Source: Melanopsichium pennsylvanicum (Eukaryota > Basidiomycota > Ustilaginomycetes > Ustilaginales). Taken from it: a stretch of 64,000 bases of DNA. The translations under genes were made by a program, and so were the position numbers. The stretch lies in NCBI GenBank assembly GCA_900208305.1, contig OAPG01000018.1, positions 248,001 to 312,000 of the forward strand. Direction: 5' to 3'. This document shows, one piece after another, positions 52,771 to 61,494 of this stretch; the first letter of the stretch is position 1, and every line of letters begins with the position of its first letter. The notes beneath the pieces are model-generated. The model did no database searches, had not been told where the DNA came from, and worked only from the letters and a program-made list of their open reading frames with translations.

Positions 52771-54042
52771 ATGACGATGAACCAGCCTTGCCCTTGGTGC
52801 AAGCGCTTGGTCCCGTCTTCTCATTTTATTGGTGTCCGCGGCAACACAGTCAAGCACTGTGCTGGCTGCCGCAAGCAGAACCCAGTGGTAGCTCCTCCCC
52901 CGGAGAGCCACATCCCCTCTCCACCCAGGTCGCCCTCCCTTCGCCGATCTCGCTCTCTGTCTTTCACCGCCTCCCCCACTCCAGCTGTCCGCGACCGCAG
53001 TGACGTAGCATCAGCTGCGTCTGTTGTGGCCCTCGAGACCCGCCTCTCCTCACTTGAGCAGAGTCTCGACGGCAAGATTAGCGAGTTGCTCAACGCTTTC
53101 CGAGCTTCTCAGCCCCTCGCCGCCCAACCCCCCTTTCCCTCGGCGCTCTTGCCCACGTCGCAAGCGCCACAGGCTTCGCAAGCGCTACCTTTGCTGCAAG
53201 CTTTGCCCCCGCCTCCTCGACCTCGAGCCCCCCCAGCAGTTGAGCCGGTACTCCTCCCTGCTGGTCAATCTTCTATTACCGCAGGTGAGTCAGCTCCTCT
53301 CTCCATCACTCGCTGCTTTGCCTGGGTCCCTTTGGAGGTGGTACACCAAGTCGAGCGCGACCAGCTCAAGCCCGAGCATCTGGTCAAGCTCCGCAATCCT
53401 GAGTTGCGGGTCTCCAAGGAGCCCACTCAGGAACAAGGCTTCACGCTGGGTGCCGGCGGTACTCTCTCTGTCGTACAAGAGAACGCCGATTCGCGCACCT
53501 CCAGCTTCATTAAGGCCATTCCGAACATCGCCGCCCTCGCCCAAGTCTGGTTGGTTTACATAGCCATCAGAGTTTGACACACAGGCAATATCGCACTCAA
53601 CGAGGCTCTGCTTGCATACTTGGAGCATCTTATTGAGTGCGATCACCTCTACACTTGGCGCGCCGTCGCAGACTACCACCTAGCAGTCTGTCGACAACGA
53701 TTTGGTACCGGTGCCGTCCACGAGTGGTCATCCTACGACCCTCAAATCAGCAGCCGGGTCCTGTACCCCTTCCTCAAGACCGGCCACCCCTCCTGCGGCG
53801 AGTCCAGCTCAGGCTCCCGCCAACCTGCTTTACGGCCCGCTAACCGCATCACCAAGGCCATCGCCGCGGGGGGCTCCTTTGACCCCTGCCGCAAGTACAA
53901 CGCCGGCCAACCATGTTCAGGGTGCAACCGTCACCACGCTTGCCTGCATTGTCAGCACAAGCACCCGATGACGCAATGCCCCATGCTCAGCGGGAAAGCC
54001 GGCTCCTCCTCCCACCCCACCACCGTGAAGAAGGCAACCTAA
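52771..54042 (+). pseudogene. Gag-like ORF1 of the DIRS-like element, one in-frame TGA
   Basis: From the ATG at 52771 the frame runs 423 codons, broken only by TGA at 53575-53577. The N-terminus has paired cysteines (CPWCK ... CAGCRKQ), an Arg/Ser-rich stretch and a coiled-coil-like segment (ALETRLSSLEQSLDGKISEL). The central part (FVPLEVVHQ-like to LAQVWLVYIAI) resembles capsid-type regions of DIRS gags. After the stop the frame continues in phase (TGNIALNEALLAYLEHLIE), and the C-terminus holds Cys/His clusters: DPCRKYNAGQPCSGCNRHHA, then CLHCQHKHPMTQC. This matches the cysteine-histidine tail of DIRS/Ngaro gags. The stop implies inactivation or read-through. Confidence 0.65.
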
Positions 54043-54111
54043 CAGTGAGTATGCCTTCTCACTCAGGCGACTCGCATCGCCTTTGGCCTGCAATCTCTTC
54101 CGCAGCGCCTC

Positions 54112-54475
54112 CAAGGTCAGAGCCGGCCTCTACACCTCCGTTCCTGCCCGGTCGGCATTACAGTACAACCGCCCGGCCTGAGCTAAGCTCAGCGCCGTTG
54201 TTCCTGCCTGGTCAGCATCGTACAACCGCCCGGCCTGAGCCAGTCTCAGCGCTGATGGTTCTGCCTGGTCGGCTCATAACACCACCAAGGTCAGCACCTT
54301 CTGCTGCACCTTCTTTTCTGCCTGGCCGGCTTCACAATACAACCGCCCGGCCTGAGCTTGACTCAGCCCCAAGGTTTCTGCCTGGTTGGCCCACAATACA
54401 ACCACGAAGGTCAGCACCCCATGCTGCACCTCCTTTCCTGCCTGGTCGGCCTACAATTGCACCACCTAGGCACAC
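54112..54475 (+). repeat. Coding minisatellite, about 57-60 bp unit
   Basis: About six to seven diverged units encode PRSEP-S-P-FLPGR or TTARPEL-SAP-FLPG variants near the start of ORF2. Recurrent words are CTGCC(T/C)GGTCGGC and CCGCCCGGCCTGAGC. Confidence 0.7.
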
Positions 54476-56042
54476 ACTCTCGTCGTGCCCTAGTCCTTGT
54501 CCACCGGTGGACACCATCGCCAACGGCATTGTCGACATGCCGCCTGACCTTGCCACCTCCGCCCTTCTCCCTCTTGTCGCAGGACAACAGCCGCCGCCGC
54601 CAAGGCCCAATACCTTGTGCGAGCGGCCCATCTTTGACGTCTCCGACGTCCCCGCCACAGTTGGTTCCCTCCAACTTCGCTTATGGTCCAGCTTCCTAGA
54701 CCTTTACCCGGACCAAGCCTTCGCCACCCAGCTGCGTGGTGCCTTGCGTCACGGTGTCAAGCTAGGCTACAACGGACCGCTGCGTTCCGCAGCCCGTCTT
54801 GAAGTGGCCAACTTGCCCATGAGCTCTGACGACGTTGCACATCTGCGTCGAGAGATCCAGGCGCGCCTGGAAGAAGGCCGCCTTTGCCATGTTGCCGACC
54901 CTGGCAACATCAATCTCGTCTGCTCCCCGGTGGGAGTCGTGCCCAAGCCTCACTCCGACAAGAGGCGCACGATCTACCACCTCTCTCACCCTTGAAAGCC
55001 GGGAGCTTGCCTGCCGTCCGTCAACGACGGTATACATCCCTCCTTCGTCACCATTCACTATGAGGGCCTTGACGCGATCATGGATTTCATCCGTGAGCGT
55101 CCAAGCGCCTCGTTGTGGAAAGCAGACTTGGAGGATGCCTTTCGGCATGTCATTGTGGCTGAGTCTGATGCCAGACTCATGGGCATCCACTTTGACGGCC
55201 ACTACTATCAGGAATGCGCGCTCGCTTTTGGTGGACGCTCGTCGCCATTCCTCTTCAACTTGTTCGCTGAGTTTCTTCACTGGTTGGCTTCCTTTGCCCT
55301 CCGGTCTGTGTCCACGTCGTCGACATCGCATTCCGATGTGGCACACTACTTGGACGACTTTTTCGGCGCCTCGGACGCATCCGCCAATCCTGCCGTGCCA
55401 ATCCATGTGCTCAGTCTGGCAGCTGCAGCACTTGGATTCAGGATTAGCCACAAGAAGACGTTCTGGGACACCACAAAGCTCGAGATACTGGGCATCAAGC
55501 TCGACTCCGTGGCCCAGACCGCCTCCATCACTCAAGAGCGCCGCCAGCGAATCCTACAGCGGTGCTTGCGCATCGTCAACAGAGGCCGTGCCTTGCTGCT
55601 GGAACTTCAACAAGTAGCAGGCCACCTTCAGTTCGTCACCCGCGTGGCTCCTCATGGCCGTGCCTTCCTCCGCCGCCTGTACGACGCCGTCAAGGCTCAC
55701 CACAAGGCTCCCTTTGGCCGCCGTATCAGCAAAGCAACTCGTGCCGAGCTGGTTTGGTGGATCAACACCCTCAACTCCTGGGACGGCGTCTCCCTTCTCC
55801 AGCCCTTGCCGCTCATCATTGAGCACATCTGGACGGATGCTTCAAAGCGAAGCATTGGTGGACACCTCGGCAGCATGGAGGCTCCACTCGCAGTCTTCAG
55901 CAAGGACCTCTCTCGCCGCCACCGCCAAAAGGACATCCGCTTCCTGGAAGCCCTTGCCGTCCTGGAGGCCTTGCGCCGTTTCGCCCCCCTCTGGTCTGGA
56001 CCTCGCCGCGTTGTTATCCATGTGGACAACGAGAACGTCGAG

Positions 56043-56047
56043 TTTGG
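56043..56047. repeat. Left target-site duplication TTTGG
   Basis: Identical to 63682-63686 at the other end of the Ty3/gypsy element. Confidence 0.9.
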
Positions 56048-56476
56048 TGTTAGTGCCTACCAACCGGAGTCCAAAGAGGGGTGCTCGGCCCCCCTCCCGA
56101 TTGAGCGATTGTCGTGATCGGGCCCCGATCGACCCTCTCCGGACCCCTCGCAGCGGAGCGGTCGGCCTGACACGATCCTCCTACCGCCCAACCGCGGCTG
56201 GCTCCTCCGTACGTAGGATACGACCGTCGGCAACCTAACATTGTAACGCCGCGGTGGGAAGTGACCGATAGTTCCTGTACCTTACCACCCCGCCCCCGCC
56301 TGACATGAGGTTGCCTCCGGACCTCGTCGCATGTATTACTTAGTTAGCTCTATAGCAACGCAGTAGTGTGCTCTGACCCCCAACCGCCTGTGTCGCCCCG
56401 CCTACGACCTCTCCGTACCCGTAGCCTCCATCCCGGCTGTAGCCGCCCGCGGTATCTAGACCCTACAGCCTTAACA
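56048..56476 (+). repeat. 5' LTR of the Ty3/gypsy element
   Basis: Starts TGTTAGTGCC, ends CCTTAACA. By eye it differs from the 3' LTR at three C/T positions and one G of a G run. Confidence 0.93.
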
Positions 56477-56487
56477 TTACATGCGAC
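56477..56487 (+). other. Likely self-priming primer-binding site
   Basis: TTACATGCGAC lies directly after the 5' LTR and does not start with TGG as a tRNA-primed site would. Ten of its bases (56478-56487) are exactly complementary to GTCGCATGTA at 56326-56335 inside the LTR. This fits the Tf1/sushi mechanism, in which the RNA 5' end primes its own reverse transcription. The transcription start needed for this is not proven. Confidence 0.55.
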
Positions 56488-56515
56488 CTCCCCACGGGAC
56501 GACGTCGTAACCAAG

Positions 56516-57751
56516 ATGAGTACACGCTCCAACCGACGAAACCAAACGGACGCCTCCCCCCAAGCGGAGGGAGACGCTCCCACCATCTCCCCCAGCGGAG
56601 ACGAGCCCGCCAGCGTCGTTGCACCCTCGGGCGAACCGCCCGCCGCCCTGACCACCTTGGTCCAAGGGCAAGTGGATATCCTGGCGCTTCTGCGTGAAAC
56701 CTCTGAACAACAGCGGCGCATTACCGCTCTGCTAGAGGCCGCCTTCTTCCCCAGGGAGGATCAACCTAGACCGGAGTCTTCCCAGCACTACCAAGGAGCA
56801 ACCGCTGCCCAGGTCCCCCCGCCAACCGTAGCCCCCGTCTACGTGGAGGCCGCGCCCCGCGAGCCAGAGATTTGACTCCAGGCTCCGGAATGGGACGGCA
56901 GCCAAGACAAACTGGAGGACTTCTTGGATCAATGCGAACTCAACTTCGAGGCTAATCCCTCCAAGTTTCCGACGGATGCCCGTCGCATCATGTTTGCCAT
57001 CGGCAACATGACGGGCAAACCACGAACCCGCATTCGCAATGTGCGACAACAGGAGGGGGAGGGTCCGCCCTGGATGAGCTCCTGGAGGGCCTTTTGCGCC
57101 GACCTCCGTCGCGTCCATGGCGATCCCGACCCCAGCTACACCGCACGCCTCCAACTGAATGCCCTCCGCCAGAAGGGATCAGTATCGGAGCACGCGGCGG
57201 AGTTCATGTCGCTGACGGCCAAATTGCACCTGACCGACCAGCAGCAGGCGTTGATGCTGTTCGAACAAAGCCTCCGGCCGCGCCTACGGGAAAAGCTCAC
57301 CCACGTGCCGATGACCGACATCCGTGACTTCATCAACGCCGCCATTGTCACGGAGCGCCGGATGCAGGTGATACAGGAGGCCACGACAAGACCCGCAGAG
57401 TCACAGCTGCGACACCGACCGCCCCTCCCAGCCGTGACGGCCAAACGAGAGCCCCCGGAGGGACCCCGCAAAATGGAACGACCTCCACTACCGGCCAAGG
57501 ACCCTACGCGTGATGCGGCGGAACGCCTCCGCCAGCACCGACGGACCAACGGGCAGTGCTTCGGCTGCGGTGGCAGCGACCATTTGGCCCGTGACTGCCC
57601 GAAGGCGCCCCAAACACAAACTCTCCGGGCACATGCTATTTCATTCGACAACGATTCCGGGACTATACTCGTCAACCCCATGGATGACGGGTCAGCCTCC
57701 AACCCCGACAGTGACCTATCGGATTTGGAGGATCCCCCGGAGGGAAACTAA
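56516..57751 (+). pseudogene. Ty3/gypsy gag, one in-frame TGA
   Basis: From MSTRSNRRNQTDAS at 56516 the frame encodes about 411 codons, interrupted by TGA at 56873-56875 (after VEAAPREPEI). It resumes in phase with APEWDGSQDKLEDFLDQCEL, the typical start of a Ty3 capsid. The nucleocapsid end has a CCHC zinc knuckle, CFGCGGSDHLARDC. The frame closes with TAA at 57749-57751, directly behind the slippery site. The TGA may be a recent nonsense mutation (CGA to TGA would do) or a read-through stop; the rest looks intact. Confidence 0.8.
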
Positions 57752-57786
57752 GGGTCGATGGGTTCCTTCGGTCCGAACCCATCGAC
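57742..57786 (+). promoter_or_regulatory. -1 ribosomal frameshift site between gag and pol
   Basis: The heptamer G GGA AAC (57742-57748) is in gag phase and followed at once by the gag stop TAA. After a 5-base spacer, GTCGATGGGTTC (57754-57765) pairs perfectly with GAACCCATCGAC (57775-57786) around a 9-base loop: a 12-bp stem. The -1 frame entered at the heptamer is the pol frame. Slippery heptamer, spacer and stem match the classical retroviral arrangement. Confidence 0.85.
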
Positions 57787-60700
57787 AACCTAAGCCAGCT
57801 CCGGGTGCTCGCCGCAGCATTCTGGGCAGCCCACCGGACCGACACTCCCGTCGTGGAGCAAGAGGGATCCGTTCTCCGGATCCATCAACACCCTACCTTA
57901 CCAACCTACGAATGCTTGGTAAGCGTCGGCGACACGCAAGGCCTTGCCTTGCTCGATACCGGCGCCACCGCCTCTTTCATTACTCCCAAAATGGTCGCAA
58001 CGGCCAACATTCCTACCCACTCCCTCCGTAAATCCGTCCACGCCACATTCCTCCAGGGCATGTTGGCCGCCATCAGTCGCCACGCGGCGGTGGATATCAT
58101 CATCAACAACCACTGCATCACCTCACGCCACCAACTCTTCATCACCCCCATGACCTCCCACAACGTGCTGTTGGGGATGGATTGGATCGAGGCCGCCAGG
58201 CCGGAGCCAAACTATACCCTCCGTACGTGGGACCTCCGGGTCCCCCACACCGTCACGGTGCCCTCCATTCCCAAAATCGAAAAGAACGAACTCCACAACT
58301 TGGTCGGCCGGCGACAGCTGGTCTCCGCTGAGGAGGACCTGCTGGTCCTCCCAGAACCGGAAGAGGAGCTACTGCCCCTCCGAGCTTCTGCGACCGACCT
58401 CGCCGTCCTACCGCCACAGTACCGCGAGTACGCCGACGTCTTCGACGCCGAGAGGGCCGACCAATTGCCTCCCCACCGCCCACACGACCACGAGATCAAC
58501 CTGGAGGCTGGCAAAACCCCTCCCTACGGCGCACTCTACTCCCTGTCGCACCGCGAACAAGAGGAGCTCCGGAACTACCTCCGGAAGATGCAGGCCATTG
58601 GCTTCATCCGACCGTCAAGTAGCCAAGCTGCCGCGCCCCTCCTTTTTGTACCAAAGAAGGACGGTCGCCTCCGGCCGTGTGTGGACTACCGCGCCCTCAA
58701 CGCCATCACCGTCAAGGATCGCTACCCGATCCCCCTCATCTCCGAACACCTTGATCGGCTGGCGACGGCCAAGATCTTCACTAAATTCGACCTGAAGGGT
58801 GCCTACAACCTCCTCCGGATCGCCCCCGGCCACGAATGGAAGACCGCATTCCGCACGCGCTACGGCAGCTACGAATACCTCGTCATGCCGTTCGGCCTCT
58901 GCAACGCTCCGGCGACCTTCCAACGGCTCATGAACCACGTGCTGTCGGATCTCTTAGACGTGTCCGTCATCGTATATCTGGACGACATCCTAGTCTTCTC
59001 CGACAACGAGGCCGACCACCACCACCACGTCTGCCAAGTGTTGGATCGACTACGGAAGCATCAGCTGTATTGCGCTCCGGACAAATGCGAATTCCACACC
59101 GACTCCGTCGAGTTCCTCGGCTACCTTGTCAGTCCCGACGGCCTCTCCATGGACCCGACCAAGGTCAACACAGTCTTGGAGTGGCCGCCACCACAGTCAA
59201 TCCAACAGATCCAAGTCTTCCTCGGATTTGCCAACTTCTACCGTCGCTTCATCCGCCACTATTCTCGTGTAGCGGCCCCCCTCACCGACCTCCTGAAAGG
59301 AGGAGCCTCTGGAAAGGTAGATCTGCCCCCGGAAGCAACGGCAGCCTTCAACCGGCTGAAAGAAGCGTTCACCTCTGCCCCTATCCTCCGGCACTTCTCT
59401 CCAACGCTCTACACCGTCGTCGAAACAGACGCGAGCGATGCTGTGGTAGCCGCCGTGCTGTCGCAGTGGCACCCACAGCCGGGCGCCGACGCGAGCGCCG
59501 AGCCCAACAGCCGCTCGCATACCCTCCATCCTGTGGCATACTGGTCGCGAAAGATGATCCCGGCGGAGCGTAACTACGAAATCCACGACAAGGAACTCCT
59601 GGCTATCGTAGACGCCTGCGGCGCTTGGAGACACTACCTCCATGGCCTCACCCGACCGTTCCTCATTTACACCGACCACCAGGCGCTCCAGTATTTTCAG
59701 ACGAAGCGACAACTCAACCGTCGCCAAGCCCGCTGGCAAGCCGACCTGGCTGAGTTCGACTTCGTCCTCCACTACCGTCCGGGTAAGGAGGCCGTCCGCC
59801 CCGACGCTCTGAGTCGCCGGCACGACTTGTTCCCCGACGGACCGTCGCGCCCAGACCCCGCCAACCAAGCCACTCTCCTCCCTGCAAACTTGTTTGCAAG
59901 GGCAGCCGGCGTACACTCCTTGGACCCCCTGCCTACGGAGTGGATCGAAACCCTCCGGAAAGCGGCCAACCTCCCCCCAAACGTTGCCGTCCGCGATGGT
60001 GTCCCGTACACCACAGAGGGTCACGTCTACCTGCCACCCCAATTACGGGACAAGGCACTCCACCTACTGCACGACCACCCTACGGCGGGACATCCTGGCC
60101 GCAAGACGACCCTCCATCTCATGCGTCAACGTTTTTACTGGCCAACCATGGTGCAGGACACCGACAGCTATGTCGCCTCTTGCGCGGCCTGCCGAAGGGC
60201 TAAACACCCCCGTCACAAACCCCACGGCTACCTTCTCCCGTCGGTCCCTCCCGATCGGCCGTGGTCCACTATTACCATGGACCACATCACTGACCTCCCG
60301 CCCTCCCTTGCCAACGGCACCACCTACAACTCCATTCTTGTAGTCGTCAACCGCCTCACCAAGTTTGTGGTCTTCATTCCTGCAAACAAAACCGATACGG
60401 CGGAGACTTTGGCGTACCAGCTCCACCGCTACGTCTTTTCATACTTTGGCCTCCCGGACACCATTGTATCTGACCGAGGAACCACGTTTGTAGCTTCCGT
60501 TTGGACGGAACTCCTCCGGGCCCTCCGGATTAAAGGGTCTTACTCGTCGGCCTACCACCCTCAAACAAATGGCCAGACCGAGCGAGCCAACCAGACGCTG
60601 GAGTTGTTCCTCCGCTTCTATACGGCCTACGACCACAGCGACTGGGCAACCCTCCTGCCGACAGCCCAGCTTGCGCTGAACCAAAGACCGTCGGCGACCA

Positions 60701-61311
60701 CAACCATCGCTCCGGCTATAGCTTGCTTCACGTTTGCACCTCGGGCACACCCCTCCATCCCCCCGGCCACCTCCAACGTTCCGTCGGCGGATAAAGTGCG
60801 GGTGTGCCAGGACGCCATCGCCAGAGCCAACCTTGCCGTCGCGAAGTGGTTTAACCGTCGCAGGAGCGACGTCTCGTTCCGCCGGGGGGACCTGGTGCTC
60901 CTCCGTACCAAGCACCTCCGCAGCGACCGACCCTCCCACAAGCTCTCCAACCCCCTTGCCGGCCTGTTCAAAGTCGACAAGGTGATTAGCGACCGAGCCT
61001 ACCGACTCCTCCTGCCTCCGTCGTGGAAGGTCCACCCCGTCTTTCACGTACAGATGCTGGAGCCATACCCCGACGGAGTCAGGGAGTCCAGCAACGCCCC
61101 CCAACCGACTACTCTGGAGGACGACTACGCCGATTTCGAAGTTGAGGGCGTATTGGACTCCCGCCGCCGCGCCGGACGCCTACAGTACAAGGTCTCCTGG
61201 GTAGGGTACCCCCCAAGCTGGGTCCCGGCGGAAGACGTGGACCGCGCCCCGGATCTGGTCGCTGCGTACCACGCCGCGAACCCGACCAAGCCGGCCCCTA
61301 CCCGGCGTTAG
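57742..61311 (+). CDS. Ty3/gypsy pol polyprotein with chromodomain
   Basis: About 1189 codons in the -1 frame relative to gag, without stops. Order: protease with ALLDTGATASFIT (about residue 72), reverse transcriptase with KFDLKGAYNLLRI, PFGLCNAPATFQ and VYLDDILVF (about 411), RNase H with VETDASDAVVAAVL and DHQALQYF, integrase HHCC zinc domain (HDHPTAGHPGRKT ... CAACRRAKHPRH) and catalytic core (VSDRGTTFVASVW; AYHPQTNGQTERANQTLE), then a chromodomain at the C-terminus (EVEGVLDSRRRAGRLQYKVSWVGYP is its core). Chromodomain elements (chromoviruses) often target heterochromatin. No ATG starts the frame, consistent with expression by frameshifting from gag. All catalytic residues I can see are present. 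Confidence 0.93.
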   Translation, partial: GKLRVDGFLRSEPIDNLSQLRVLAAAFWAAHRTDTPVVEQEGSVLRIHQHPTLPTYECLVSVGDTQGLALLDTGATASFITPKMVATANIPTHSLRKSVHATFLQGMLAAISRHAAVDIIINNHCITSRHQLFITPMTSHNVLLGMDWIEAARPEPNYTLRTWDLRVPHTVTVPSIPKIEKNELHNLVGRRQLVSAEEDLLVLPEPEEELLPLRASATDLAVLPPQYREYADVFDAERADQLPPHRPHDHEINLEAGKTPPYGALYSLSHREQEELRNYLRKMQAIGFIRPSSSQAAAPLLFVPKKDGRLRPCVDYRALNAITVKDRYPIPLISEHLDRLATAKIFTKFDLKGAYNLLRIAPGHEWKTAFRTRYGSYEYLVMPFGLCNAPATFQRLMNHVLSDLLDVSVIVYLDDILVFSDNEADHHHHVCQVLDRLRKHQLYCAPDKCEFHTDSVEFLGYLVSPDGLSMDPTKVNTVLEWPPPQSIQQIQVFLGFANFYRRFIRHYSRVAAPLTDLLKGGASGKVDLPPEATAAFNRLKEAFTSAPILRHFSPTLYTVVETDASDAVVAAVLSQWHPQPGADASAEPNSRSHTLHPVAYWSRKMIPAERNYEIHDKELLAIVDACGAWRHYLHGLTRPFLIYTDHQALQYFQTKRQLNRRQARWQADLAEFDFVLHYRPGKEAVRPDALSRRHDLFPDGPSRPDPANQATLLPANLFARAAGVHSLDPLPTEWIETLRKAANLPPNVAVRDGVPYTTEGHVYLPPQLRDKALHLLHDHPTAGHPGRKTTLHLMRQRFYWPTMVQDTDSYVASCAACRRAKHPRHKPHGYLLPSVPPDRPWSTITMDHITDLPPSLANGTTYNSILVVVNRLTKFVVFIPANKTDTAETLAYQLHRYVFSYFGLPDTIVSDRGTTFVASVWTELLRALRIKGSYSSAYHPQTNGQTERANQTLELFLRFYTAYDHSDWATLLPTAQLALNQRPSATTTIAPAIACFTFAPRAHPSIPPATSNVPSADKVRVCQDAIARANLAVAKWFNRRRSDVSFRRGDLVLLRTKHLRSDRPSHKLSNPLAGLFKVDKVISDRAYRLLLPPSWKVHPVFHVQMLEPYPDGVRESSNAPQPTTLEDDYADFEVEGVLDSRRRAGRLQYKVSWVGYPPSWVPAEDVDRAPDLVAAYHAANPTKPAPTRR

Positions 61312-61494
61312 GCACGGATACGAGCGACGGTCGCCGTCGGGAGACCCCCCCGCCGGAGCCAAAACCCCTCCGGTCCCCGACCTCTGGGGTAGGAGACCCG
61401 GTCGGGCTCCCCTCACCCCCACTCCCACACACGGACACACACACACGCAAGCGACAGAAAAGAAGACAAGTGCATTCGAGGAGGGGCCCCGGGG
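61312..61494. other. Spacer between pol and the antisense gene
   Basis: 183 bases with a short (CA)n tract near 61424-61446. This would be the tail-to-tail junction of pol and the antisense gene. Confidence 0.5.

Larger units (their letters stand above)
54051..56047 (+). pseudogene. RT-RNase H ORF2 of the DIRS-like element (5' part), stop and insertion
   Basis: The frame opens within ORF1 and has its first ATG at 54051, nine bases after ORF1 ends. Residues 20-140 or so are a tandem Pro-rich repeat. Reverse transcriptase motifs follow: LICSP-like GVVPKPHSDKRRTIYHLS, a TGA at 54993-54995, then SLWKADLEDAFRHVIV, GGRSSPFLFNLFAEF and the catalytic AHYLDDFFG. RNase H follows with IWTDASKRSIGG, FLEALAVLEAL and VVIHVDNENVEFG, where the Ty3/gypsy element interrupts it after TTTGG. 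The RT type (YLDD with the FGG-SSP block) fits DIRS-like elements. It is broken twice and cannot act in one piece. Confidence 0.75.

Noticed and set aside
57805..61311. Pol starting independently at a GTG (57805)
   Set aside because: The pol frame is open back into gag, and the slippery heptamer with hairpin gives a better explanation of its expression.
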